From: Coriobacteriia bacterium
Lineage (GTDB): Bacteria; Actinomycetota; Coriobacteriia; Anaerosomatales; JAAXUF01
Direction of reading: 5' to 3'
Assembly (NCBI GenBank): GCA_013336165.1
Contig: JAAXUF010000002.1
Coordinates: 183,879 to 247,878 of the forward strand
DNA length: 64,000 nt
The notes under the pieces are model-generated. The model made no database searches, was not told the origin of the DNA, and was given only the letters and a program-made list of their open reading frames with translations. Below, piece after piece: positions 18,324 through 27,026 of the stretch (position 1 is its first letter; every line of letters starts with the position of its first letter). The position numbers were made by a program, and so were the translations under genes.

Positions 18324-18361
18324 TTTATGTGGATCTGAGATGTCTCTCAGATCCACATAAA
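18324..18361 (-). terminator. Long perfect hairpin after the multiheme cytochrome gene
   Basis: A 17-base perfect inverted repeat with a four-base loop (arms 18324-18340 and 18345-18361) begins about 21 bases after the cytochrome stop. It is probably a terminator for that gene, although the T-tract is short. Its length and position next to an IS3 remnant also allow an origin in a mobile element. Confidence 0.55.
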
Positions 18362-18382
18362 CTCGCCTCAAGATCCTGTCAC

Positions 18383-19006
18383 TCACTCATGACATGTATG
18401 GCACTGGAAGACCTTCGCATGATGGCAGCTTAGGCAGGCGGCCATCGGATCCGATTTCGCATGCATGCTGTGACAATTTGTACACGTTATCTTCGCGTCG
18501 ACATGCGCCTTGGTTAGTGTGGGAGCCAAGTGCGGATTGACCGTCGTTCCTTTTAGGTCAGTGAGTACAGTGGAAGCGGCTGTCTTCTTTGCCAACTCCG
18601 CAAGAGTCGTGTTATGACAAGCAGAAGACAGACAGGTCTTGTCGTTTACCGTCGTTTTCGTCAGCTTCAGATCCGTGGGAACCTTAGTTTCCAGCGTCAC
18701 ATCCTCATGGGCACTCTTGAGCGCGACCGCGTCGGTGTGACAGCTCATACATTCGACTTTGGCACTTGCATGCGTCGCCGCAAGCATCGTGGTGTCCTTG
18801 ACCGACTTCTCTTCTGCTGTATGACACGTCGCGCATTTGGATGTGGGGCTCCAGGTAAAGGCGGCCGGCGTCGTCTCGGTATCCCCGGTGCTTTCCGGCT
18901 TGCTACTGCCGCAACCGTAAAGGAGGCATGCTGCGACAAGGATCGCGAGCAACGCCAGAAACAAAGCGGCTCGGCTTCGTGTCTTGGTAGATCTTGTATT
19001 CTCCAC
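18383..19006 (-). CDS. Exported multiheme cytochrome c lipoprotein
   Basis: A 207-residue protein with an N-terminal hydrophobic signal ending in LLYGC, a lipobox. Five CXXCH sites are seen (CATCH, CMSCH, CTNCH, CLSCH, CHTCH) plus one CX4CH (CLSSACH), so up to six hemes; the overall look is that of small cytochrome c3-like electron carriers. The GTG at 19006 (AGAGAG before it) places the signal right at the N terminus; the longer start at 19069 adds 21 residues. It lies downstream of the intact Tat flavoprotein and probably supplies its electrons. Confidence 0.85.
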   Translation of the reverse strand: MENTRSTKTRSRAALFLALLAILVAACLLYGCGSSKPESTGDTETTPAAFTWSPTSKCATCHTAEEKSVKDTTMLAATHASAKVECMSCHTDAVALKSAHEDVTLETKVPTDLKLTKTTVNDKTCLSSACHNTTLAELAKKTAASTVLTDLKGTTVNPHLAPTLTKAHVDAKITCTNCHSMHAKSDPMAACLSCHHAKVFQCHTCHE

Positions 19007-19202
19007 GATCTCTCTCTTTCTTTCTATATGTCTTGTTATCCTCACCTGTAGTAGGCGATTCGTTTTCATGTCGCCGTGTTAAGCGGACCGGGCACTCATT
19101 GGGAGATGACCCCATCCAGTCGTTTAAAGGCAATCTGCGAAACGAATTCTTGAAGGGCTTCACGCAGACTGTTCTCATGCTGGGGCTCGTCGCTAGCAAG
19201 AT

Positions 19203-19243
19203 ACACTCTCCCACCGACCGTATCGCGGTCGGTGGGAGAGTGT
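19203..19243 (-). terminator. Strong hairpin after the Tat flavoprotein gene
   Basis: An 18-base perfect inverted repeat (19203-19220 with 19226-19243) around the loop TATCG, about 60 bases after the flavoprotein stop. It can act as a terminator or as an RNA-stabilising hairpin between the flavoprotein and cytochrome genes, giving them different expression levels. The T-tract is weak (TATCTTGCT). Confidence 0.6.
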
Positions 19244-19304
19244 GGGCGATCGGGTCAAGCTATCTTGTTCCCATTTGCCCCGCGATTGCCCGTCTTCGTC
19301 TCAC

Positions 19305-20981
19305 CTATTTCTTGGCATCCCAAGCTGTTAGCTTGCCGACGGAACGGGCAGCAAGACGACCTGAGGATATGGCTGCACTTATGTTGCCGCCACCGTTGTA
19401 GTTGTACGAATACTCAGTGCCGAGCTCGCCTGACCCGTACAGACGCGGGATGGAGTTGCCATCAAGGCCGACCACTCCGCCGCTGGTATCGCGCTTCGGA
19501 CCGCCCTGGCTGTTGAGTATCCCGCCGTAGTATAGGTGCACGTAGTATGGCGCGGTGATCGGCTCGAGGGCAAAAGCCGCAACCGCCGGTTTTGGTGTCG
19601 GGGTATCGAGGGGGGAAACCCCATAGAGATACACGGGTTCGCCACGATGGAATTCGGGATCGGACTGCGCGGCGACGTACTTGTTGTAGTTCGTTAAGGT
19701 TTCGGTCAGTCGCGCCACAGGTATCTTGGTTGCCGTGGCGATATCTGCGATGGTATTGCACTTGACGATGGTTCCATTTGCCAGATAGCCCGCATTGTCG
19801 GCAGAGGGGTTCAATTTCATGGTGTTAGCCCAACCGTTTCCGGCCCACAAAGCCGAGACGGGCGCACCAGCGGTGAAGGACTTCTGACCGACGATTGCCC
19901 ATGCCGGAGTAGGCGTACGCTGCATCACATAAGTGCCGCCGGCCCAGACCTTGCCGTGGCGCGCCAGCGTGACTGTGTCCTCATTGATGTAGCGCCTGCC
20001 GTCGAGTCCCACGAAGATGTAGTCATGGTTCGTGCCGAAACCCAGTGGTGCATAGGACAACAGCGGCGAACCCGCCATCTCGGCGGGCAGTTGCTTGTCC
20101 GTCACAAACCGCGGTCCAAAATAGGGCCCAGCGAAGTTGTTCATGTGCCAGAGTTGCGCGCCAATCGCCTCCGCCATCCGAATACCGTCGCCACGGTTAT
20201 ATGGCGACCCAAAGAACCCTATCTCGGGGAAGCCGACCGCATAATAGGTGTTCTTGAGTTCCCGATCGTTCTCGAAACCACCGCAGGCGAGAACGACACC
20301 CTTCTTGGCCTTGAAGTTCCTACCGTCCTTCGTCCCGACACCGAAAACCTCTTTGGTCGTTGGATCGAAGATGAGTTTGGTCACACGGCTGTCATAGGTG
20401 ATCGTGGCACCGGCATCGTCGAACGCCTTTTTCATGGCGTTCCAGATCACGGAGTTTCCGATACCCGTCAGGCCACCTAGGCAGTAACAGTGTGCCGACT
20501 CTTTTCCTCCTGCAACATCTGGGAACTCCGGGTTCAGAATGGGGACTTCTGTCAGTTCGATGCCGACACCCTTCATCCAAGTCAGGTTCTCGCCAATGTT
20601 AGTCGCCCAGGTCTTGATCAGTTCCGGCTCAACTACGTAAGCGCCATTGAGGTTCGTCTGATAGGTAATAGCGGCTTCGAGCGGTGTCGGCATGAACATG
20701 ATCTGCGAACAGACGCGAGTGTTGCCACCCTCTTGGCCCTTTGGCGCAGCCTCAAGCACGAGGACACTCCCCAGATTTTCTTTCTGGGCCGTAATGGCCG
20801 CCGCAAGGCCGGCCCCGCCAGTTCCAACGACCACGATATCCGCCTCGCCGTCCCATTTCTCGGGCAGATACGCGGCTGCGGTCTTCTTGCTGCACCCGAT
20901 AAGACTGGTGGCCGCTACGCCAGCAGTGACAACTGCGGCACCGGTTAGGAAGTCGCGCCTTGAAACCTCGCGATTACTCAT
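19305..20981 (-). CDS. Tat-exported FAD-dependent reductase lipoprotein
   Basis: A 558-residue flavoprotein of the fumarate/urocanate reductase and ketosteroid-dehydrogenase-like group. Tat signal RRDFLTG, lipobox SLIGC, FAD loop VVVGTGGAGLAAA, the AEAIGAQLWHM block, GRRYINED, and the C-terminal GGNISAAISSGRLAARS are all present. No FMN-binding or heme domain is fused, so electrons must come from a partner, most likely the multiheme cytochrome downstream. GGGAGAG precedes the ATG at 20981. The organic substrate is unknown; such enzymes reduce double bonds in small molecules. Confidence 0.88.
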   Translation of the reverse strand: MSNREVSRRDFLTGAAVVTAGVAATSLIGCSKKTAAAYLPEKWDGEADIVVVGTGGAGLAAAITAQKENLGSVLVLEAAPKGQEGGNTRVCSQIMFMPTPLEAAITYQTNLNGAYVVEPELIKTWATNIGENLTWMKGVGIELTEVPILNPEFPDVAGGKESAHCYCLGGLTGIGNSVIWNAMKKAFDDAGATITYDSRVTKLIFDPTTKEVFGVGTKDGRNFKAKKGVVLACGGFENDRELKNTYYAVGFPEIGFFGSPYNRGDGIRMAEAIGAQLWHMNNFAGPYFGPRFVTDKQLPAEMAGSPLLSYAPLGFGTNHDYIFVGLDGRRYINEDTVTLARHGKVWAGGTYVMQRTPTPAWAIVGQKSFTAGAPVSALWAGNGWANTMKLNPSADNAGYLANGTIVKCNTIADIATATKIPVARLTETLTNYNKYVAAQSDPEFHRGEPVYLYGVSPLDTPTPKPAVAAFALEPITAPYYVHLYYGGILNSQGGPKRDTSGGVVGLDGNSIPRLYGSGELGTEYSYNYNGGGNISAAISSGRLAARSVGKLTAWDAKK

Positions 20982-21334
20982 ATCTCTCTCCCATTCATCG
21001 TATTGAATCCCGTGATGTAATCGCCTGCCGCTGGGCCCCGCGAATAGCGATAGCAACGCCGTCCCAGCATATGAGCCCTTCTTCCTGTACTACAAATACG
21101 GATATTGGATACTGCTACAGCATCCCGAAGAAGGTGATTTGGAATTCTGTAACGATAGTGACCCGGCTTACCGTTTTAGAAATCACTGCTTTGGTAGTGA
21201 CCGCTTGACGGGTTTATAAAGAAGAACTGCACCTCACAAAGTCAGGCTTGGGTCCATTTCCAAGTCCAACTTTGGGGGTGCAGCAGTCAACCTAAGAGGC
21301 TCAGGAACAAGCTGGCGTCATGAACGGGGGCCGA
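20982..21334. other. Leader of the flavoprotein gene with a mobile-element-like inverted repeat
   Basis: A 353-base region with no gene. It is more AT-rich near 21100-21220 and should contain the flavoprotein promoter. At 21228-21283 lies an imperfect inverted repeat described separately. An eight-base direct repeat, TAGTGACC, occurs near 21156 and 21195. Confidence 0.6.
21228..21283. repeat. Imperfect inverted repeat resembling paired IS3-family ends
   Basis: CTGCACC (21228-21234) pairs with GGTGCAG (21277-21283), and the inner parts also match with small gaps (AAAGT, CTTGG). The arm CTGCACCCCCAAAGTTGGAC, read on the minus strand, resembles the terminal repeats of IS150-type IS3-family elements. 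Two such ends facing each other with almost nothing between them look like an excision or deletion scar. Confidence 0.45.
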
Positions 21335-22639
21335 TCATGTCACACGCAGCGCATTGCACCCGTCGCCAAACAGCAGCTCCCGCCCCGAAGTCGACAGTGC
21401 GGCACGCGCCTGATCTCGCAGGTTGTTCACGCCGACGAAGAACTCGCGCATCATCGCGACAAGCAGGTAGCGTCCCGTAGCCGAGAGCTTGATCTCTTCG
21501 GCGGTCTCGGTCGCGAAGGCGCCGGCGGCGCGCATGAACAGCATCTCAACAGGCAGAGCGCGGTCGATCGAGATCCCGAAGTCCTCGGCGAACTTGCGCT
21601 TGTCGAGCGAGAGGCCGAAGAGTTCCATCAGGAAGCGGTAGCGCATGCGGTCGGTGCGGGCGAAGGTGCGCTTCTGCAGCGCGGGCGTCTTGCGCGCGCG
21701 GATGCGCTCGTCGTAGGTCGCAAGCGAGAACGTGTCCACGTAGAGGCTGCCGTCGAGGAAGCTGAAGGCGCCGCTGCCGATGCCGACGTAGTCCTCGTAG
21801 TCGACGATGTACTCGTCGATCATTCCGCCGCCGGTGCGCGAGAACGTCCACGCGCTCGCGGGCGAAAAGCGGTCCGCGAGGCCCTCGGCGATCTGGCGGT
21901 AAAACCGCGCCTCGCGGGCGTAGTCGACCTTGCCGAGTGTGCGCTTCAGCGAATCGCGGACAGCCGGCGACGCCATGAGCGGGTAGAACGTCACCTGGTT
22001 GGCGCCGGTGGCCTTGACCAGCTCGATGTCGCGGGCGAGCTTCTCGGCGGTCTGGCTCGGGAAGTTGAAGATCATGTCCATGTTGAGCGAGTGGAAGCGG
22101 CCTTCGATCGACTGCAGGCGCTCGAGAATCTCGCTGGCCGAGCCGTACTTGTCGTAGCGGTCCATCTGGCGCAGCAGTCCGTCGTCAAGCGACTGGACGC
22201 CGACGCTCAGGCGGTCGACCTTGTCGGCGAGCACGTCGACCCAGCGCGGGTAGAGGTGGTTGGGGTTGGTCTCGGAGGAGACTTCGCGGATCGAGAAGAG
22301 CGACTTGGCGAGGTCGATTGTCTCGACGAGCTGGCCGAGGTCGATCGTCGGAGTCCCCCCGCCGATGTAGAGCGCGGGGAAGTCGTAGCCCAGATCGGCG
22401 ACCATGCGCATCTCTTCGCGCAGGTTCGCGAAGTAGCGGTCAGCCGTCTCCTTGTTGTACGGGAAGCGGTTGAACGAGCAGTACGGGCAGAGCCGCTCGC
22501 AGAACGGCACGTGCACGTAGAGCAGGTACGGCCGCCCCGGCACGGGCGCGGGCAGCGCGTCAATCCCGGCCGGCTCAAGGTTCAGGTACCGGCTGTTCAT
22601 CTGTCGCATGACGGGAGTGAGCAGGCGTTCCGCGAGCAT
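21335..22639 (-). CDS. Coproporphyrinogen III oxidase-family radical SAM protein (HemN/HemW-like)
   Basis: A 434-residue radical SAM protein. The cluster motif CERLCPYC is followed by the YIGGGTPT block and the SVGVQSLDDG block of the HemN/HemW family, and a C-terminal HemN-type region is present. Members either oxidise coproporphyrinogen anaerobically, insert heme (HemW) or do related chemistry; the exact branch cannot be told. The ATG at 22639 has GGGGAG five bases before it. It begins ten bases after purD on the same strand. A decayed fragment of a similar gene lies at 12021-12082. Confidence 0.82.
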   Translation of the reverse strand: MLAERLLTPVMRQMNSRYLNLEPAGIDALPAPVPGRPYLLYVHVPFCERLCPYCSFNRFPYNKETADRYFANLREEMRMVADLGYDFPALYIGGGTPTIDLGQLVETIDLAKSLFSIREVSSETNPNHLYPRWVDVLADKVDRLSVGVQSLDDGLLRQMDRYDKYGSASEILERLQSIEGRFHSLNMDMIFNFPSQTAEKLARDIELVKATGANQVTFYPLMASPAVRDSLKRTLGKVDYAREARFYRQIAEGLADRFSPASAWTFSRTGGGMIDEYIVDYEDYVGIGSGAFSFLDGSLYVDTFSLATYDERIRARKTPALQKRTFARTDRMRYRFLMELFGLSLDKRKFAEDFGISIDRALPVEMLFMRAAGAFATETAEEIKLSATGRYLLVAMMREFFVGVNNLRDQARAALSTSGRELLFGDGCNALRVT

Positions 22640-22649
22640 GTGTACTCCC

Positions 22650-23933
22650 CTAGCGCGTGACGGCGAGTGCCCGGCGCGCGATGTCGTGTCGGTAGAAAGC
22701 GCCGTCGAAGCCGATAAGACCGACAACTCGGTAGGCGGTCTCGATGGCCGTAGCGAAATTCGGGCCGAGCGCGGTGACGTTGAGCACGCGGCCGCCGGCT
22801 GTGAGCACAGTGCCGTCCTCGGCGAGCTTGGTGCCGGCGTGGTAAACGAAGACGCCGGGGATCGCGGCTGCCTCGGCGATGCCGCTGATGGGCTTGCCGG
22901 TGGCGTAGTCGCCGGGGTATCCGCCGCTCGCGATCACGACGGAGACGGCGGCGACGTCGCTCCACTCCAGCTCGCCGAGCGACACAAGCTCTCCGCGTGC
23001 GAGCGCCATCAGCACCTCGGCGAGGTCGGTCTTGAGGCGCGGCAGGAGCACCTGCGTCTCGGGGTCGCCGAAGCGTGCGTTGAACTCGAGAACCTTGGGA
23101 CCCTCGGCGGTGAGCATGAAGCCGCCGTAGAGGATGCCGCGGTAGGTGATGCCGGCGTCAGCGAGCGCAACAGCGGTCCGCTCGAGGATGGTGATCAACT
23201 CAGCTTCGACGGCCGGGGTCGCGACCGGGACCGGCGAGTAGACGCCCATGCCGCCGGTGTTGGGGCCGGTGTCGCCGTCGCCGACGCGTTTGTGGTCCTG
23301 CGCCGGAGCCATCGGCAGTACGGTGGTCCCGTCGACAAACGCCAGCAGTGAGACCTCGGGGCCTTCGAGGTACTCCTCGATCACGACGGTCGATCCTGCC
23401 TCGCCGAAGCGGCCACTGAAGCACTCCTCGACCGCAGCGACCGCGTCCTCGATCGCCATGGCAACCGTGACGCCCTTGCCCGCGGCGAGGCCGTCGGCCT
23501 TCACGACGCAGGGCGCGCCGGTTGCGGCGAGGTACGCGAGCGCTTCCGCGCGGTTTGTGAATGCGCGCGACGCGGCGGTCGGGATACCGGCGCGCTCCAT
23601 GAGATCGTGCGCGAACGCCTTGCTTCCCTCGATTGCAGCGCCGTCCGAGCCAGGACCCACAGTGGGTACGCCAGCCGCACGAAGGGCATCGGCGAGCCCC
23701 GCGACCAACGGAACCTCGGGGCCGATGACTGCGAGGCCGATGGTGTTCTCGGCGGCGAAGGCGACGACCGCCTCGGTGTCGCTCGTGTCGAGCGCCACGT
23801 TGGTGGTCGCGCGCTCACCGGCGGTGCCGCCGTTACCCGGCGCGGCGAAGATCGCCTCCACCAGCGGCGATGCCGCGAGCGAGTGAACGATGGCGTGCTC
23901 TCGGCCACCCGAGCCAATGACGAGGATGCGCAT
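22650..23933 (-). CDS. purD: Phosphoribosylamine-glycine ligase PurD
   Basis: A 427-residue GAR synthetase (ATP-grasp), which joins glycine to phosphoribosylamine in purine synthesis. It begins MRILVIGSGGREHAI and contains the PCVVKADGLAAGKGV block, the GPEVSLLAF block, DHKRVGDGDTGPNTGGMG and FNARFGDPETQ, all diagnostic. AGGAG is five bases before the ATG at 23933. It is first in a probable two-gene transcript with the radical SAM gene. Length is normal. Confidence 0.97.
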   Translation of the reverse strand: MRILVIGSGGREHAIVHSLAASPLVEAIFAAPGNGGTAGERATTNVALDTSDTEAVVAFAAENTIGLAVIGPEVPLVAGLADALRAAGVPTVGPGSDGAAIEGSKAFAHDLMERAGIPTAASRAFTNRAEALAYLAATGAPCVVKADGLAAGKGVTVAMAIEDAVAAVEECFSGRFGEAGSTVVIEEYLEGPEVSLLAFVDGTTVLPMAPAQDHKRVGDGDTGPNTGGMGVYSPVPVATPAVEAELITILERTAVALADAGITYRGILYGGFMLTAEGPKVLEFNARFGDPETQVLLPRLKTDLAEVLMALARGELVSLGELEWSDVAAVSVVIASGGYPGDYATGKPISGIAEAAAIPGVFVYHAGTKLAEDGTVLTAGGRVLNVTALGPNFATAIETAYRVVGLIGFDGAFYRHDIARRALAVTR

Positions 23934-24102
23934 GAAATCTCCTGTGGGTCTTTCGACTGATCCGGGCAGTGAACGCCGCCGCCAGCATTTCCTTCGGATT
24001 GTAGCGGAACATCCCCGGATGCGAACCTCATGCGTGAGATCCCCCCGCAACTCGGACACATACATAGTACGAACCGCGCAGCACCGCAGGAGGAGACATC
24101 CG

Positions 24103-24657
24103 ATGGCAACTCTCGTAGCCATGTCCTATCCGGGCGATCCGAACCGCGCAACACAGGCGGCGCTCCACTTGGAGGATCTGCCAATCGCCGATTCCTCGGA
24201 CCTCGAGGATGTTGTCGTCGTTACCACCAATGACCGAGGTAGGGCCCATCTGACGCAGACCACTCGGTTGATCAGCGAGGGCGCTATCTACGGAGCGCTC
24301 TTCGGTATGGTCGCGGGCGTTCTCGGCACCTGGATCTCCGGCATAGACGCGGCACTATCCATCTTGGCCATGACGTTGGGCCTCGCAGTAGCCGGAGCGC
24401 TGATCGGTGCCGGGATTGGCCGCAACCGCGACTTCGGCATCGCCGACGACTTCGTGCGCGCGGCCTCGGCGAAGCTACCAGCGAACTCCTCGGCGTTGTT
24501 CGTCCTGCTCGACGGCGGGCATGATGAACATGTTCTCGCCGCGCTGGCGACCTGCGGAGGCGAGCTTCTCACCTCCGACTTGCCGAGTGCCGACGCCGCA
24601 CGCCTGCGCCAGGCAGCAAAGACGGCGCAGCGGCGTAAAGCGGTGCGGGCGCTCTAA
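24103..24657 (+). CDS. DUF1269 family membrane protein
   Basis: A 184-residue protein of unknown function. An N-terminal alpha/beta part (YPGDPNRATQAALHLEDL, VVVTTNDRGRAHLTQT) precedes a Gly/Ala-rich hydrophobic hairpin (about residues 60-105, GALFGMVAGVLG and AGALIGAGIG) and a C-terminal alpha/beta part with LFVLLD. AGGAGGAG lies before the ATG at 24103. It is divergent from purD and convergent with the NrfH-like cytochrome. Members are often stress-linked, but no activity is established. Confidence 0.85.
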   Translation: MATLVAMSYPGDPNRATQAALHLEDLPIADSSDLEDVVVVTTNDRGRAHLTQTTRLISEGAIYGALFGMVAGVLGTWISGIDAALSILAMTLGLAVAGALIGAGIGRNRDFGIADDFVRAASAKLPANSSALFVLLDGGHDEHVLAALATCGGELLTSDLPSADAARLRQAAKTAQRRKAVRAL

Positions 24658-24680
24658 AGCAACGCTTGGCGCGACAAGAA

Positions 24681-24717
24681 ACAACCCCCGCGAATCGTTA
24701 AGATCCGCAGGGGTTGT
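24681..24717. terminator. Bidirectional terminator
   Basis: ACAACCCC(C)GCG pairs with CGC(A)GGGGTTGT across a 13-base loop, between the convergent DUF1269 and cytochrome genes. A-rich sequence on one side and T-rich on the other allow it to work in both directions. Confidence 0.75.
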
Positions 24718-24739
24718 CTATTCCAGTAGTCGAGCTGTA

Positions 24740-25315
24740 CTACTTGGTGGTCTTGCCGTTCGGGGTCCACGGGTAGGTGACCATTTCCTGGCCTCCATTG
24801 TCGTGGCACTTCCCGCAGTAGTCCACCTGTGCGGCGTGCGACTTATGGCATGTGGAGCACTTGTCATCCTGGTGGGGATCCTCATGCGGGTTGCGATCGA
24901 GCTCGCTCGTGTTCTTCGCCAGCTCAGTCATCGAGATGTGGCACTTCAGGCACATATCATCGCTGTACTTGCGCTGGACAAGCGGGGTCTTGTAGTTGCC
25001 GCTCACATACGAGATGACCTCTGTGACCTGCTCGGAGATCGTGGGCTCGTGGCAGTCAAGACACGTCACGTCACTCTCGGCGTGAATGCGAACCAAGAAG
25101 TTCGAGTTGTAGTATGAGTCGACATACGGTGCCATGACCTTGTGGCAAACAGTCGAGCAGAACTTCGGCGACTCGTGCCATTTCCAACCTGCAATGCCAG
25201 CGGCAACGAGGACGACAAGCACTACGGCCAGCACGATCCACAGGGTCTTGCGCTTCTTCTTGGCCGGCTTGGCCTCGACGACTTCGGCTGCCGGGCCCTT
25301 CACATCGTCAGACAT
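24740..25315 (-). CDS. NapC/NrfH-type membrane multiheme cytochrome
   Basis: A 191-residue cytochrome. An N-terminal membrane anchor (about residues 24-44) is followed by heme site 1 of the form CSTVCH (CX3CH) with a nearby Met (HKVMAP), as in quinol-oxidising NapC/NrfH proteins, and then four CXXCH sites (CLDCH, CLKCH, CSTCH, CGKCH). It probably takes electrons from menaquinol and passes them outward. No nitrite reductase is next to it, so it may serve the Tat flavoproteins in this window. A TATTAT box lies at 25359-25364 and AAGGAG 12 bases before the ATG. Confidence 0.88.
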   Translation of the reverse strand: MSDDVKGPAAEVVEAKPAKKKRKTLWIVLAVVLVVLVAAGIAGWKWHESPKFCSTVCHKVMAPYVDSYYNSNFLVRIHAESDVTCLDCHEPTISEQVTEVISYVSGNYKTPLVQRKYSDDMCLKCHISMTELAKNTSELDRNPHEDPHQDDKCSTCHKSHAAQVDYCGKCHDNGGQEMVTYPWTPNGKTTK

Positions 25316-25358
25316 GTTTCGGGACTCTCCTTCTCTGAGCGTGGCTATCTAGTGAGAC

Positions 25359-25364
25359 ATAATA
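25359..25364 (-). promoter_or_regulatory. Candidate -10 box of the NrfH-like gene
   Basis: TATTAT on the minus strand, 44 bases before the start codon. The -35 region about 17 bases upstream (near TTTTCG) is weak, so an activator or another sigma factor may be involved. Confidence 0.35.
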
Positions 25365-25524
25365 CCATCCGGAATTCGAAAATAGGCGATATTGCGGGCC
25401 TCTTTCGACTAAACCCTCACTTATTCGGGCATTTGCGGCGACAGTCTGCTGGCTCCATGTCCTCATTTCGCGTCTGCCCCTTGTGTTCGCGGCTAGCTGT
25501 ATGTACCCAAAACCGGCATGCCCG

Positions 25525-25890
25525 CTACTGTCCGATTGCAACGAACATCGGGCTGAAGTACGGAACCAGCCAGATGAGCCAGACGACGATGCTGAACGTG
25601 TGGAAGTTGGTGATCCAACGCTCGTCTTTCCTCAACAAGACGACGCTCGCCCAGATGGCATGGACGAACATCAGGACGATGGCCAACAGTCCCGATATCC
25701 CGTGCACATCAAGCTGCATGCCACCGACGAACTTGAACATGATTCCGGTACCCCATGTATCGCAGACCAACCCCAAGTAGAAGAAGAGCAGGTGCCACTG
25801 CTTCAACCTGCCCTGAATTCGTTCGCTCCACACGCCAATGGTATAAAACACCAGCGCCGCAGTGATGATCACGCTTGCGATTGCGGGCAT
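25525..25890 (-). CDS. HsmA / TIGR03987 family membrane protein
   Basis: A 121-residue protein with four predicted membrane segments (MPAIASVIITAALVFYTIGV at the start, HGISGLLAIVLMFVHAIWA in the middle). Conserved His residues in DVHGISG, FVHAIW and NFHTFS suggest heme or metal binding. The family is small and poorly characterised. AAGGA precedes the ATG at 25890. It lies 93 bases after a glycosyltransferase gene on the same strand and upstream of the NrfH-like cytochrome gene. Function in membrane electron flow is possible but unproven. Confidence 0.75.
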   Translation of the reverse strand: MPAIASVIITAALVFYTIGVWSERIQGRLKQWHLLFFYLGLVCDTWGTGIMFKFVGGMQLDVHGISGLLAIVLMFVHAIWASVVLLRKDERWITNFHTFSIVVWLIWLVPYFSPMFVAIGQ

Positions 25891-25982
25891 AAACGTTCCT
25901 TTCGAGTGGCTCGAATCTGGTCCGTCAGCGAGTATGCATTCGAAACCTGTGCCGAGGCAACCCGCCCCGGATGACGATTTCG

Positions 25983-26996
25983 CTACTCGACGATCCGTCT
26001 GACTTCGCTCCACACGCTGCTGGCAGCGCTGCGCATCTCGCGAAGCGCCCTTGAGCTGCCTCGGCGAACGAGCCTGATGCGCACCGCAAGGTAATGCTCG
26101 AGCGATCCGACGTCCTCGGTGGAAAGCTTCTCGAGAGAGTGCTCGGCCGGGTCCGCCCCGAAACCTCGCTCGCCAAGAACGCGCAGCTCTTCGAGTGTGG
26201 CGACCGAGAGCGTAGCCAGCGCCTCAGTGGCGGTGCCCAGTTTCGTTCGCAGTGCACCAAGTGCGTGTAACGCCGTCGTCCTCTCGCCAGGCTCAAAGGA
26301 GCCAAACTCGTAGTCAAACGGAAGTTCGTAGATCTTGCGGCCCGTGACTACGTGAAGTTCACAGTAGAGATACATGAATGCGAGACGGACGAAGCCTTCC
26401 TTGTCGATGCGACGCATCGACGTGCTTGCCCGTACGGACTGCAGCACGCGGAATTTGCCGTGCTCGGCGGCACGTTGCACATAATCGTGGTCCTCGGCGA
26501 GAACGACCTCTTCGTCGAATCCGCCGATGGCCTCATGGACCGCTCGCGGCGCCAAGATGCAGAAGCCGGGAGCGTGCGGTGCGACGTACTGCATCAAGTC
26601 CATGTAGAAGTTGACGACCTCACAGGCGAATTCGTTGCGGGCTCCGGCCTCCATGGAACTCATATGAACCGTTGCGGCGGACAGGCTGCGGCTCTCGAAC
26701 TCAGCCACGGCGTCCGAGATGAAGTTTGGATTGATCTCAACATCGGCGTCGAGAAAGAGCAGCAGATCGCCAGTGGCAACGCGGGCCCCCGCGTTGCGGC
26801 CGACAGCGGGCATCCCGCCGTCTACCACACATGCCCCGGCTGCGGTCGCAACCTCGCGTGTGCCATCCGTCGAGCCTGCATCGGCAACTACCACCTGATC
26901 GGGCGGCTGCGTCTGAGAGCTAAGCTGATCCAGCAGCTTGGGAAGCCGTTGGGCTTCATTGAGCGCCGGAACTATGACTGTCAGCGTGAGTGGCAC
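25983..26996 (-). CDS. Glycosyltransferase family 2 protein
   Basis: A 337-residue GT-A fold enzyme. It begins with TVIVPALNEAQRLPKLL, has the nucleotide-binding DAGSTDGT, and the metal-binding LFLDADVEI (DAD form of DXD), followed by an AEDHDYVQRA block. The C-terminal 100 residues are helical and lack membrane segments. GTG start with GGGGAG four bases before it. It lies 30 bases after a membrane glycosyltransferase gene, so the two probably act in the same surface-glycan or glycolipid pathway. Confidence 0.85.
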   Translation of the reverse strand: MPLTLTVIVPALNEAQRLPKLLDQLSSQTQPPDQVVVADAGSTDGTREVATAAGACVVDGGMPAVGRNAGARVATGDLLLFLDADVEINPNFISDAVAEFESRSLSAATVHMSSMEAGARNEFACEVVNFYMDLMQYVAPHAPGFCILAPRAVHEAIGGFDEEVVLAEDHDYVQRAAEHGKFRVLQSVRASTSMRRIDKEGFVRLAFMYLYCELHVVTGRKIYELPFDYEFGSFEPGERTTALHALGALRTKLGTATEALATLSVATLEELRVLGERGFGADPAEHSLEKLSTEDVGSLEHYLAVRIRLVRRGSSRALREMRSAASSVWSEVRRIVE

Positions 26997-27026
26997 GGCG
27001 CTCCCCGTCGCTTCGGAAAGCCCCGC

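Noticed and set aside
21320..22660. 446-residue plus-strand open frame
   Set aside because: Exactly antisense to the HemN/HemW-like gene, which has full motifs and a ribosome binding site.
24740..25315. Nitrite reductase operon (NrfH with NrfA)
   Set aside because: The cytochrome is NrfH-like, but no pentaheme NrfA with a CXXCK site is present in the window.
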